Shown here piece by piece: positions 1 to 7,907 of a stretch of 53,317 nt of DNA (position 1 is the stretch's first letter; each line of letters starts with the position of its first letter). Location: the NCBI GenBank assembly GCA_015060225.1, contig SUYX01000013.1:1-53317 (forward strand), written 5' to 3'. The notes below the pieces were generated by a model that saw nothing but the letters and a program-made list of their open reading frames with translations, was not told where the DNA came from and did no database searches. Source of the stretch: Bacteroidales bacterium. Its GTDB lineage: Bacteria > Bacteroidota > Bacteroidia > Bacteroidales > UBA932. The position numbers were made by a program, and so were the translations under genes.

Positions 1-189
1 TGCATCTTTTTTACCTGTAATGACATCAAAATAATCTGACAGAGATTTTTCCTCCCAACTTTCCTGTGGGGAATTAATGAACCAGGATTTGAATAATTCA
101 CGTGCCTGTTGCTCTAAATTATCATTTCTGCGTCTGTTTTGACGAGAAAAACGAGAACGATTGTGTCCGTATGTTTGATAATTCAGCAT
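1..189 (-). CDS. hsdS: Type I restriction specificity subunit (HsdS), 5' part, cut by window edge
   Basis: Minus-strand frame open from an ATG at 189 to the window edge, 63 codons visible. The protein reads LEQQARELFKSWF near residue 27, then PQESWEEKSLSDYFDVITG. The first is the central/C-terminal conserved helix motif of HsdS; the second is the W...L.....G entry to a target recognition domain. HsdS selects the DNA sequence recognised by the HsdM methylase. The ATG shares its A with the TGA stop of the recombinase gene (TGATG), suggesting translational coupling. Starting directly at the conserved helix, without a first recognition domain, suggests a half-length or shuffled specificity cassette. 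The remainder lies outside the window, so full length and integrity are unknown. Confidence 0.72.
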   Translation of the reverse strand, partial: MLNYQTYGHNRSRFSRQNRRRNDNLEQQARELFKSWFINSPQESWEEKSLSDYFDVITGKKDA

Positions 190-1181
190 CAGCCTATAAA
201 TTTTCTGTGTGATAGTTTTACGTTTGTCTGGTTCACCATTGCATAGTGCATTGTAGTGTCAATCTTTACATGCCCAAGCAGTTTCTGAACCTGTTCTACT
301 GGCATGCCCTTGTCAATTGCCATTGTTGCCAGAGTTCGCCTAAACTTATGCGGGTGTACTCTCGGCAGCTTCACTCTTCTTCCCAACTCTCTTAATCTTG
401 TTTCCACTCCAGATATCTGAAGTCTCGTGTGTGGTTTGGCTAAAGATACAAACAATGCCTGGTTCTTATCTTTTCGTGACTTCAAATACTCTTGCAGATG
501 AATCTTTGCCCTTGCATTGAAGTACACGATTCTTTCCTTATTTCCTTTGCCGAAGACGATGCACTCTCGTTCTGCAAAGTTTATGTCGTTCCTATTGAGC
601 TTAACTAGCTCTCCAACTCTAATTCCTGTCGATGACAGTAAATCAATGATGGCCAAGTCGCGTATATTCTTGCACTTATCTCGAAGCAGTTCCAAATTCT
701 CATCTGTCAGCACTTCCTTGACCTGTGTACCGGTCTTCACCTTGTGAATCCTTCTTACCGGGCTCTTCAAGATAAAGTCCTCCTCTTCGAGCCATGCAAA
801 GAATGATGAGAAAATCCTGCGGATATTATCAATCGTTACTTTACTGGACTTGTGCTTTCTCTGGAATACTGCCAGATAAGCTCTTATATCCTCTGTTGTG
901 TATTCTGAGACGTTCTTCGGCATTTTCTTGTAAAGCTGCCTAATAGTTGCCTCATAATACTTGATGGTCTTTATTGAGCATCCTTCAACCTGCTTTGCCG
1001 AGAGGAAAATCTCAAGGATTCTATTATTGTTCTTTACATCCTCCTGAACTTTCTCTCCATTATCTACAAGCTCATATTTACTGATTATCTGCAACAATGC
1101 ATTGTTCAGTTCCACCATCTGCTCAAAGTTGAGCACCTCGCTCATCGCATCTGCGACTTCATTGATAAATTGTTCTTTCAT
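189..1181 (-). CDS. Tyrosine recombinase linked to the type I RM locus (likely DNA invertase)
   Basis: Phage-integrase family site-specific recombinase of about 330 residues. An N-terminal SAM-like core-binding domain (about residues 50-145) precedes the catalytic domain. Catalytic residues visible in order are Arg in TGIRVGELVKL, Lys in GKGNKERIV, HPHKFRRT (HxxR), LLGHVKID (second His) and Tyr in TTMHYAMVN. The frame stays open to 1268, inside hsdM, but the ATG at 1181 (MKEQFINEVADAM) matches the usual N-terminus of this subfamily and clears hsdM, so I chose it. Its place between hsdM and an hsdS frame on the same strand is typical of Bacteroidales RM loci in which the recombinase inverts hsdS segments. 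The recombination repeats themselves are not visible here. Confidence 0.88.
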   Translation of the reverse strand: MKEQFINEVADAMSEVLNFEQMVELNNALLQIISKYELVDNGEKVQEDVKNNNRILEIFLSAKQVEGCSIKTIKYYEATIRQLYKKMPKNVSEYTTEDIRAYLAVFQRKHKSSKVTIDNIRRIFSSFFAWLEEEDFILKSPVRRIHKVKTGTQVKEVLTDENLELLRDKCKNIRDLAIIDLLSSTGIRVGELVKLNRNDINFAERECIVFGKGNKERIVYFNARAKIHLQEYLKSRKDKNQALFVSLAKPHTRLQISGVETRLRELGRRVKLPRVHPHKFRRTLATMAIDKGMPVEQVQKLLGHVKIDTTMHYAMVNQTNVKLSHRKFIG

Positions 1182-1215
1182 GTTTCTATGGTTTTGATTA
1201 CCATAGAAGAAAGCA

Positions 1216-2721
1216 TTATTTAATCGTAAAGCCAATAGAAGCAAGCTGTTTCTTAATCTCGGCTTCAAGCTCGTGAGATTTTGCGAAGAGTTCTGAAAGT
1301 TCCCCAGTCAGTCTTTCCATCTTCTCCTGAAATGGTTCTCCGTCATCTTCTGCCTCTGTGATTCCTACATATCGACCTGGTGTAAGGATGTAATCCTGTT
1401 TCTCTATCTCATCAAAGCCAACAACAGCACAGTATCCTTTTTCGTCTTCAAGAGTACCTGCAACATATGCATCGTATGTACCTGCTATCTTAAGGATATC
1501 CGCCTCTGTAAGCTCTCGGAGCTTTCTGGTCACCATTGTACCCATGTTGCGTGCGTCAATGAAGAGCACCTTGCCCGGCTGCTTCTTCGCTCTGTTCAGA
1601 AACCAGAGACATACTGGAATCTGAGTAGAGTAGAAAAGCTGTGAGGGCATTGCTACGATACACTCCACAAGATCTGCTTTGAGAATATTCTCGCGAATTG
1701 TTCCCTCACCGCCACTCTGTGAAGACAGAGATCCGTTGGCCAACACCATTCCAATCTTCCCGTTAGGGGAAAGGTGGTGAATCATGTGCTGAAGCCATGC
1801 GAAGTTGGCGTTGCCTGATGGTGGAATACCGTATTTCCATCTAACGTCGTCCTGAAGCTTGTCTGCTCCCCACTCCTTCATGTTGAACGGAGGGTTAGCC
1901 ATCACAAAATCAGCCTTCAAAGTAGGATGTACATCCTTAAAGAACGTATCTGCATTGAAGTCGCCAAGATTAGCTTCAATACCGCGGATGGCAAGGTTCA
2001 TCTGAGCCATCTTCCATGTAGTAGGGTTGTACTCCTGTCCGAATACGGAAATATCGTTAATCTTGCCTTGATGTCTTTCTATGAACTTAGCAGACTGTAC
2101 GAACATACCCCCAGATCCGCATGCTGGGTCATATACTCTGCCATGATAAGGCTTGAGCACTTCCACAAGTGTCCTAACTATACATGATGGGGTATAGAAT
2201 TCTCCAGCATTCTTACCTTCAGCTGAAGCGAACATTGAAAGACAGTACTCGTATGTTCTTCCAAGGATATCCTTGCTTTCACCCTGCTCCTTCATCTGTA
2301 TGTTGGTGAAAAGATCCACAACATCTCCAAGCTTCTGCTTATCAAGTTCTGGACGGGCGAAGTTCTTAGGCAAAACGCCCTTGAGTCTCTCGTTCTCATT
2401 CTCAATAAGACGCATCGCCTCGTCAATCACAATGCCTATCTCCGGTTTATGTGCATTTTCTGCGATAACAGACCAGCGTGCGTTCTGAGGCACATAGAAA
2501 ATGTTTTCAGCTGTGTATTCATCCTTGTCTTCCTCCATTCCGTAACCTTCATTCACAAGTTCCTGATATTTAGCTTCAAATCTATCAGAGATATACTTAA
2601 GGAAGATAAGACCGAGTACTACATGCTTATATTCGCCAGCATCCATGCTACCGCGCAATACATCGGCCGCGTTCCAGATTTGCTTTTCAAATCCAACGTC
2701 GGCAGTATTAACTTTTGCCAT
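1216..2721 (-). CDS. hsdM: Type I restriction-modification N6-adenine methyltransferase subunit HsdM
   Basis: 501 residues, usual HsdM length. The N-terminal helical domain begins FEKQIWNAADVLRGSMDAGEYKHVVLGL. SAM-binding motif I is DPACGSGGMF (about residue 200) and catalytic motif IV is ANPPF (about residue 276). A C-terminal helix region (MERLTGELSELFAKSHELEAEIKKQL) contacts HsdS in this family. It methylates adenine in the target chosen by HsdS. The recombinase gene follows 34 bases downstream, then hsdS. No hsdR restriction gene lies upstream within the window; if present it is beyond the left edge. Confidence 0.95.
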   Translation of the reverse strand: MAKVNTADVGFEKQIWNAADVLRGSMDAGEYKHVVLGLIFLKYISDRFEAKYQELVNEGYGMEEDKDEYTAENIFYVPQNARWSVIAENAHKPEIGIVIDEAMRLIENENERLKGVLPKNFARPELDKQKLGDVVDLFTNIQMKEQGESKDILGRTYEYCLSMFASAEGKNAGEFYTPSCIVRTLVEVLKPYHGRVYDPACGSGGMFVQSAKFIERHQGKINDISVFGQEYNPTTWKMAQMNLAIRGIEANLGDFNADTFFKDVHPTLKADFVMANPPFNMKEWGADKLQDDVRWKYGIPPSGNANFAWLQHMIHHLSPNGKIGMVLANGSLSSQSGGEGTIRENILKADLVECIVAMPSQLFYSTQIPVCLWFLNRAKKQPGKVLFIDARNMGTMVTRKLRELTEADILKIAGTYDAYVAGTLEDEKGYCAVVGFDEIEKQDYILTPGRYVGITEAEDDGEPFQEKMERLTGELSELFAKSHELEAEIKKQLASIGFTIK

Positions 2722-2753
2722 AAAATGTGTTTATTTCTTTGCTTGCAATGACA

Positions 2754-2761
2754 CAAATTTA
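2754..2761 (-). promoter_or_regulatory. Probable -7 promoter element of hsdM
   Basis: The minus strand reads TAAATTTG, a perfect match to the Bacteroidota -7 box TAnnTTTG, 33 bases upstream of the hsdM start. No convincing TTTG -33 box is seen at the usual 19-base spacing, so the call rests on one box and position. Confidence 0.45.
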
Positions 2762-2943
2762 ATAAAAATTTCGCATCGTTATTTTCCCCTCCGAGTTGCG
2801 AGGATTAAGGGGGGCCAAAACACACGGTTTTGGCAGCCAAAAACACATCTTGCTTTTCCTTCGCTCCTGCCCAATTACAAAAGCACTTATGCGCTTTTAT
2901 AATTCAGCACTTTTGAATCTTTACACTTTTGTACTTAAGTACT
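2762..2943. other. Spacer with an 8-bp hairpin
   Basis: No gene seen. The inverted pair GCCAAAAC/GTTTTGGC at 2814-2821 and 2827-2834 encloses a 5-base loop, and GGCAGCCAAAAACAC partly repeats its sequence. There is no T-tract, so it is not a convincing intrinsic terminator. Confidence 0.4.
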
Positions 2944-3309
2944 TTATCCCCTTTTCCTGTAACTTGGATTGGTGTAGGCAATAAAGTCAAATGTCTCTTC
3001 AAGGCGGTCTGTTACGCGTGGGCCGTAACGTCTGGTGAGTTCGGCATCGGTGAGGTTGGTGGTAATTATGGTGGTGCGCTGATAGCGGTACCGCTCGTAG
3101 ATGATGTCTGTGATTGGGAGGTGATGCACTGCGTAAATCATGCAGCTTTCAGGTTCGCAGCCCAGGTCATCAAGGAGCATTGTTTTGCCGGAACCTATAT
3201 TGCCGTAGAGGACCAGGCAAAAGCTTTTGCTTTGGTAGATCCACTTGGCAGCAAGGTTAATTTTTGCAAAGGTATAGCTGTCGGGAAGAGTCTTTTGGCA
3301 ACCTCCCTA
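2944..3309 (-). pseudogene. DnaC/IstB-like AAA+ ATPase remnant with internal deletion
   Basis: The minus frame reads LPDSYTFAKINLAAKW, then a Walker A motif GNIGSGKT that runs straight into LLDDLGCEP, a Walker B-like motif, then TTIITTNLTDAELTRRYGPR (sensor 1 and arginine-finger region) and a short C-terminus. In DnaC-like helicase loaders of Bacteroidales about 60-80 residues separate Walker A from Walker B; here they are adjacent, so an in-frame deletion has removed the core. A TAG closes the frame upstream near 3309 without a good start. I read it as a decayed helicase-loader gene of a former mobile element. Confidence 0.7.
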
Positions 3310-3451
3310 TGAGGCCCTCTGCCATAAGGTACGCCTGTGCCTTGAGCACTGATTGTTTGGCGAGGCCGGTTATGTTATAGAGATTCTGTACAAATGGCAA
3401 TTTGACAGAAATGCCCACTTGAGATAAAAGATAATTAGCGGAATCTGTCAA
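3257..3451 (-). CDS. Small hypothetical protein beginning inside a palindrome
   Basis: 64-residue frame, start MTDSANYLLSQ, whose DSANY codons are the arm of the palindrome at 3431-3475. It overlaps the upstream part of the ATPase remnant in another frame. The stretch NITGLAKQSVLKAQAYLMAEGLIG looks helical and could be a winged-helix fragment, but I do not recognise a family. It may be the displaced 5' part of a broken gene rather than a live gene. Confidence 0.3.
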   Translation of the reverse strand: MTDSANYLLSQVGISVKLPFVQNLYNITGLAKQSVLKAQAYLMAEGLIGRLPKDSSRQLYLCKN

Positions 3452-3475
3452 TAAAAGTACGATTCCGCTAATTAT
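3431..3475. repeat. Palindromic element, copy 1 (downstream of ATPase gene)
   Basis: Perfect 15-base inverted repeat: ATAATTAGCGGAATC at 3431-3445 and its complement GATTCCGCTAATTAT at 3461-3475, 15-base spacer. It ends one base before the stop codon region of the ATPase gene. The same arms recur at 4927-4973 on the gene's other side. Confidence 0.9.
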
Positions 3476-3476
3476 A

Positions 3477-4895
3477 TTAATCGAATAATTGATCCATAAC
3501 TACTTCTGACTGTATTTCATCATAATACATATTATGTTTTACGCCATAAGTTGTAACCATTGTAACATGTATCGCTTTCTTCGTACCTGTTTCTCGTTCA
3601 AGAGCAGATACTTTATTTTTTATATCAGCATCATCAGCCTTTTGAATAACAAATTCTTCAGATGCCCATTTCATTTCACAGACACTAATAACATTATCAT
3701 CTCTATCAATAAGCAAATCAATCTGTGCTCCTTTAATACCCTTCTCCCCTTTCTCTGGCACAAATCTCCACATATGTTCTGTAGTTGAGACTGCAGCTAT
3801 ACCTATTGCCTTCTTTATCTGACCTATATGCTGAAGACAAACTCTTTCAAAAGCAAACCCAGACCAACTCCTTATCGACTGGGACTTAAAATTCTTTGTC
3901 CAAAAGTCTTCTATTCCAGCATTTGTCTTGATATATTTGAAATAGAAAATTGTAAAATTATCGCAAAGCTTATAAATAGATTCCTTCTTGTTTTTGGGGA
4001 AAGCCCTCATCTTCATTATGAATCCACATTCTTCCAACTCTTCTAAGCGATCCGAAAAAACGCCATTATCAGCTTGCCCTGTGTGTTTAAGTAATTCTTG
4101 ACGTGTAAGACCTGGAAGATGCTTTCCAAGTGCAACAACTATCGCCTTGTATGCTTCCGGATGTTTAAATAATGAGTTATACAAATCATTAAATTCTCCA
4201 TTAAGCTTTGCATCCTTATTGAAGAATAGCTGATCTATATTCTGTACCGCCGACAACCTCTTATCCAGAATACTCCAATATAAGGCAACCCCACCCATCA
4301 CCATATATAGGTTCAAAATCTGATACCTATTAAGTTTGAGTCCTCTTTCTTTAGAATAAAGCTCGCACTCCTTTAAAGTAAAAGGAGCCAATGGAATCCT
4401 AACTGTAACCCTATTATGCAATCCTCCACGATTCTTAAACACCCTATTGATTATCCATGAAGTTGCAGAAGCACATATGATTAGCAGAACATCTTTTCTA
4501 TTACTTGCCCAACTATTCCAAAAATGCTCCAGAGCAGAAAGGAAGTTGGATTTAGGTGTGTCCATCCAAGCTGCTTCATCAAGGAAGATTGTCTTCTTCT
4601 TTGATTTAGAATTTTGGATTAGTACCTTCAACTGATTAAAAGCTTCATGCCATGTCTTTAATTCCGGGCAATCCGAATGGCCAAAGTCCTGAAGTGAAGT
4701 TCTAAAAAGGCCAAGCTGTCCCTTTAATGACTCTTTAGCAGCACCAGCGTGCTGAAAGGTAAAAGAATACTCAAAGGTTTCACGAACAAGAAATGTTTTT
4801 CCAATTCTGCGTCGTCCATATACAGCAACAAACTGAGAATACTCAGAATTATACGCCTCTTTAAGGATCGTCTGCTCTTTAATTCTACCAATCAT
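3477..4895 (-). CDS. AAA+ ATPase with C-terminal DUF234/PD-(D/E)XK-like domain
   Basis: 472 residues. Walker A is YGRRRIGKTFLV near residue 27, Walker B is TIFLDEAAW near residue 100, and a sensor-like LLIICASATSWI follows. The middle (about 260-330) looks like a winged helix (LTRQELLKHTGQADNGVFSDRL). The C-terminus carries IDLLIDRDDNVISVCEMKW, a D...ExK arrangement seen in the DUF234 nuclease-like domain. Such ATPases (ATPase_2 family) are scattered among Bacteroidota and archaea and vary in copy number; their cellular role is not established. The gene is bounded by two copies of one palindrome, suggesting it moves or is regulated as a unit. It is AT-richer than the core genes downstream. 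Confidence 0.85.
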   Translation of the reverse strand: MIGRIKEQTILKEAYNSEYSQFVAVYGRRRIGKTFLVRETFEYSFTFQHAGAAKESLKGQLGLFRTSLQDFGHSDCPELKTWHEAFNQLKVLIQNSKSKKKTIFLDEAAWMDTPKSNFLSALEHFWNSWASNRKDVLLIICASATSWIINRVFKNRGGLHNRVTVRIPLAPFTLKECELYSKERGLKLNRYQILNLYMVMGGVALYWSILDKRLSAVQNIDQLFFNKDAKLNGEFNDLYNSLFKHPEAYKAIVVALGKHLPGLTRQELLKHTGQADNGVFSDRLEELEECGFIMKMRAFPKNKKESIYKLCDNFTIFYFKYIKTNAGIEDFWTKNFKSQSIRSWSGFAFERVCLQHIGQIKKAIGIAAVSTTEHMWRFVPEKGEKGIKGAQIDLLIDRDDNVISVCEMKWASEEFVIQKADDADIKNKVSALERETGTKKAIHVTMVTTYGVKHNMYYDEIQSEVVMDQLFD

Positions 4896-4926
4896 ATCTC
4901 ACTTATTTTAGCAAGCCAAATATAAT

Positions 4927-4973
4927 TATAATTAGCGGAATCTCAAATTTTTTGATAGATTCCGCTAATTATA
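4927..4973. repeat. Palindromic element, copy 2 (upstream of ATPase gene)
   Basis: Perfect 17-base inverted repeat, TATAATTAGCGGAATCT at 4927-4943 and complement at 4957-4973, 13-base spacer. The inner 15 bases equal those of copy 1. It lies 31 bases upstream of the ATPase start, so it could also be an operator or promoter-proximal site. Confidence 0.9.
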
Positions 4974-5236
4974 TCACCCTAGCACCCATTACAGACAAGT
5001 CTAAAGCTCTTCTCTATTCTTTAAGAGAAGGCGATTTGCTCCGATTTAAAGAAAAAACAGGAGCCCGCATAGTTTCCGGCTACACAAAAAGCGTTGATTG
5101 TGTTTTAAGCGCAATTAATGATATTGCATATTTCAGCCAGCTATTAGAGCACCCTGAAAGACCCACAACAGCCCTTAACAGAATGAGCCGGTATTATGAG
5201 GGGCTTGGAGAAGAACTTGGTTTTAGGGTAATATGA
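4952..5236 (+). CDS. Small hypothetical protein, probable 3' gene fragment
   Basis: 94-residue frame opening inside palindrome copy 2 (MIDSANYITLAP). It has plausible coding character: LLYSLREGDLLRFKEKTGARIVSGYTKSVD and a clean end. The GARIVSGYTKSVD stretch recalls the C-terminal part of some caspase/CHAT-like bacterial proteins, which would make this a truncated gene end left beside the ATPase unit. That comparison is from memory and weak. No promoter was recognised apart from the palindrome itself. Confidence 0.35.
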   Translation: MIDSANYITLAPITDKSKALLYSLREGDLLRFKEKTGARIVSGYTKSVDCVLSAINDIAYFSQLLEHPERPTTALNRMSRYYEGLGEELGFRVI

Positions 5237-5676
5237 TATCAGAATCGCCTATGAATCATAGGATATTCAATGTAGAAGATAGTATAATTATTCTAGGTTA
5301 CACCGGGGCTTATCTTATGAACACTTCTGTAAGTTCGTCAAATGGTATTTATACTTCAATCTTCAGGAGTCAGAACTGCTGGTTAAAAAATGAAAGATAC
5401 CAACCATTTTTGTCCACATTACCTCATTATTTTTTAGTTTGCTTTTTCGTCCGCAAGAGGATTGGCACAACAACCTTTCCTGCAACCGCGTCCAGTACTA
5501 CTTAGCGTGTCCAACCTCAAACAGAACCAGGAGGTTAAGCACGCCCAACGCCGCTATAGGGCCTATACGCATGATTTGTGTTCCTAATCTCTTGGATTAT
5601 ACTGAAGATTTGAAATTCTGGAAGTATATTCAGGCAACAGATATTAAAACACAGCAATTTACGGAATTGGTGTGCA
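5237..5676. other. 440-base spacer with a folded, 5S rRNA-like segment
   Basis: No convincing gene. Frames at 5233-5505 and 5439-5825 lack family features and the second runs antisense into the acetyltransferase gene. At 5505-5544, GCGTG pairs with CACGC and CCTC with GAGG, enclosing a loop that contains GAAC, followed by CGCCG at 5549-5553. That order (helix, GAAC loop, GTTAAGC, CGCCG) mimics helices II-III and loop A of 5S rRNA. The near-palindrome TATAGG-G-CCTATA follows at 5555-5567. It is at most a degenerate 5S relic or chance likeness. Confidence 0.3.
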
Positions 5677-6192
5677 TTAATCATCAACCGGCATGGCAAT
5701 CTCCATTGCCATTATATAATCATTCATGTAATAGCCGTTTCCTATCGGGAAGTCCCCTTGGGAAGCCTTGTGCATTCCCATTTTTTCATAGAATGCCACT
5801 GCAGGGTTGTTCCTGTTCACATTGAGTTCCATTGTTGCAGGGAGCACAGAGTTTTCCCGTATATACTCCACCGCCTTCATAAACATCTGCTTCCCGACAG
5901 ATTTCCCCTGCATCCCCTTTCTCAGATATATTTTCTGAAGATGCCATAACCTCTCCCCCTGCTGCTGCACAGAGAAATATCCAACAGCCTCCCCTCCATA
6001 ATACACTATATGATATATGTGCCCCTCTTCCCCTATCTGCCTTTTCAGGCTTTGTTGTGAGTACATCCACTCCATCATATAGTCTGTCTGCTCCGGCGAG
6101 AGTATCTCCCTGTATGTATGACGGAATATTTCCTGGGCCAGTTCCTCAATAAGAGGGGTATCCTCCATACCTGCCTTTCTGAATGTTATCAT
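5677..6192 (-). CDS. GNAT family N-acetyltransferase
   Basis: 171 residues, typical single-domain GNAT length. The N-terminus MITFRKAGMEDTPLIEELA is the usual opening strand and helix. LQKIYLRKGMQGKSVGKQMF carries the acetyl-CoA pyrophosphate-binding loop (Q-G-K-S-V-G, of the Q/RxxGxG/A type), and ELNVNRNNPAVAFYEKMGM is the conserved C-terminal motif. It transfers an acetyl group from acetyl-CoA to an amine; the substrate cannot be told. It stands alone between an accessory zone and the pepP-like gene, with its own -7 box upstream. Confidence 0.9.
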   Translation of the reverse strand: MITFRKAGMEDTPLIEELAQEIFRHTYREILSPEQTDYMMEWMYSQQSLKRQIGEEGHIYHIVYYGGEAVGYFSVQQQGERLWHLQKIYLRKGMQGKSVGKQMFMKAVEYIRENSVLPATMELNVNRNNPAVAFYEKMGMHKASQGDFPIGNGYYMNDYIMAMEIAMPVDD

Positions 6193-6214
6193 ATTGTAAT
6201 TGTTTGTCGGGAGA

Positions 6215-6222
6215 CAAATTTA
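6215..6222 (-). promoter_or_regulatory. Probable -7 promoter element of the GNAT gene
   Basis: The minus strand reads TAAATTTG, a TAnnTTTG match 23 bases before the start codon. Just downstream, TTTGTC-ggga-GACAAA forms a small palindrome near the expected transcription start. No clear -33 box was seen. Confidence 0.5.
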
Positions 6223-6248
6223 CGCATTTATCTCCGCTAAATGAAACA

Positions 6249-6274
6249 TAAAAAAGGGAGCACAAAGGCTCCCT
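6249..6274 (-). terminator. Intrinsic terminator of the M24 aminopeptidase gene
   Basis: On the minus strand GGGAGC (6268-6273) pairs with GCTCCC (6256-6261) across a 6-base loop and is followed by a T-run (6249-6255). It lies about 25 bases after the aminopeptidase stop codon. Confidence 0.8.
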
Positions 6275-6296
6275 CCTATTATCGGCTCCAATGGGA

Positions 6297-7688
6297 TTAT
6301 CCCTGCATCTCTTTCTCCACCTCTTCCGGAGTGATTGGTAGCCTCTTGCTTCCCAACATCCTGCATCCGTTATCTGTAATTACAATGTCATCCTCAAGTC
6401 TTATGCCACCAAACGTACGGTATCCCTTAAGGGCATCAAAATTGATGAACTCCTTGCATGTCCCTTCTGTCTCCCACTGGTCAATGAGGGCCGGTATGAA
6501 GTAGCATCCAGGTTCAACTGTAATAACATGACCAGGGCAAAGTCTCTTACCCATACGGAGGCTTGCAAGCCCGAACTGGGTTGAAGGACGCACCTCATCA
6601 TCATAGCCAACATAAATCTGGCCCAGATCCTCCATATCGTGCACATCCAATCCCATATTGTGGCCCAAGCCGTGAGGCATGAACAAAGCATGTGCTCCTG
6701 CTGCTACAGCCTCCTCTACATTCCCTTTCATAAGCCCCAGTTCTGTAAGTCCTGCTGCAAGCACCTTACAAGCCTCAAGATGCACCTCCTTGTAGGTAAG
6801 TCCCGGACGGGCAATGCTTTGTGCCTTGTTATTGGCTGCCGCTACAATATTGTAGATCTCCTTCTGCTGCTGTGTAAACTTGCCGCTGCTTGGGATAGTA
6901 CGGGTAAAATCTGAGCAGTAGTTCATGTTGTTCTCCGCACCTGCATCAATTACAATCAGTCTGCCATCTGTAAGTATCTGGTGGTGTGAGTGGTTGTGAA
7001 GGGTTTCTCCATTCTGGGAAAGGATTGTCGGGAAGGAGGTCATTGCCCCTTGTGAGTGGGCTATTCCTTCCATTACACCTGCAAGTTCCTGCTCTACCAT
7101 ACCCAGTTTTGCAAGTTTCATTGCAGTGAAGTGCATTGCGTACCCAATATCACATGCCTTGTGAATCTCCTCCAGTTCGCACTGCTCCTTTATGATTCTC
7201 AAGTCAACAACTGCCTTAATGAGTTCCAATGAAGCATTCTCCTTGAGTGATGCAACAGGCAATCCAAGCAGAGAATGAAGCAGAATCTTGTTATGGTTCC
7301 TGTACGGAGGGAGGAAGTGGATTTTTCTCCCCTCCTTCTGCGCATTCTGCAGAAACTCTCCCAGCTTCCCGAAAGGTTCTGTGTGTGAAATCCCCACCTT
7401 CTCACCCTTCTCGGCAATTGTAGGTTGCGGACCCATCCAGATGATGTCATCCATATCCACATTGTTGCCAAAAAGTATCTGGTCACCGCTCTGAGGGTCA
7501 AGTATTGCGGCCAAATCAGGCTCATTCAGGCCAAAGAAGTAAAGGAATGAACTGTCCTGTCTGAACTTATATGTATTTGCAGGGTAATTGCTGGAAGCCT
7601 CGCTGTTGCCCAACAACAGGATAAGGCCATTGTCAATCTTCTGCATCAGACACTCGCGTCTGCTCATGTAAATCTCTTTAGAAAACAT
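6297..7688 (-). CDS. Xaa-Pro aminopeptidase-type M24 metallopeptidase
   Basis: 463 residues. An N-terminal creatinase-like domain (about 1-170, with YKFRQDSSFLYFFGLNEPD) precedes the pita-bread catalytic domain. Metal ligands visible in order: Asp in VIDAGAENN, Asp in SDFTRTIP, His in MPHGLGHNMGLDVHD, Glu in TVEPGCYFIP, and Glu in GGIRLEDDI. The enzyme removes an N-terminal residue preceding proline from peptides, consistent with peptide use by the cell. No signal peptide is seen, so it should be cytoplasmic. An alternative start is Met8. It is transcribed divergently from the SusC/SusD pair and ends at a terminator. Confidence 0.93.
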   Translation of the reverse strand: MFSKEIYMSRRECLMQKIDNGLILLLGNSEASSNYPANTYKFRQDSSFLYFFGLNEPDLAAILDPQSGDQILFGNNVDMDDIIWMGPQPTIAEKGEKVGISHTEPFGKLGEFLQNAQKEGRKIHFLPPYRNHNKILLHSLLGLPVASLKENASLELIKAVVDLRIIKEQCELEEIHKACDIGYAMHFTAMKLAKLGMVEQELAGVMEGIAHSQGAMTSFPTILSQNGETLHNHSHHQILTDGRLIVIDAGAENNMNYCSDFTRTIPSSGKFTQQQKEIYNIVAAANNKAQSIARPGLTYKEVHLEACKVLAAGLTELGLMKGNVEEAVAAGAHALFMPHGLGHNMGLDVHDMEDLGQIYVGYDDEVRPSTQFGLASLRMGKRLCPGHVITVEPGCYFIPALIDQWETEGTCKEFINFDALKGYRTFGGIRLEDDIVITDNGCRMLGSKRLPITPEEVEKEMQG

Positions 7689-7807
7689 AATTTATCTGTT
7701 TATTTTTACCATTTACCAAAGATAGTGCTTATTCATTTAAAATCAAAAAAACGCATTCTTATGTCAATAAAAATGATATTTTCTAAACAATCGTAGAATA
7801 AAATATT

Positions 7808-7815
7808 TACATTTG
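7808..7815 (+). promoter_or_regulatory. Possible -7 promoter element of the first susC/susD operon
   Basis: TACATTTG matches TAnnTTTG about 92 bases before the susC start. A second weaker candidate, TATTTTG, lies at 7821-7827. No clean TTTG -33 box was found, so choice of box is uncertain. The implied leader is about 85 bases. Confidence 0.4.
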
Positions 7816-7907
7816 TATAATATTTTGCTTGGAGAGCCCCTTAATACAGGCAAATAGAACAGACAAAAAAACCAAACAACATTATTTATTAACCTAAAAT
7901 TATTTTT

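Noticed and set aside
5439-5825. 128-codon plus-strand frame running into the GNAT gene
   Set aside because: Half of it is antisense to the GNAT gene and the other half lies in a structured spacer; no protein family is recognisable.
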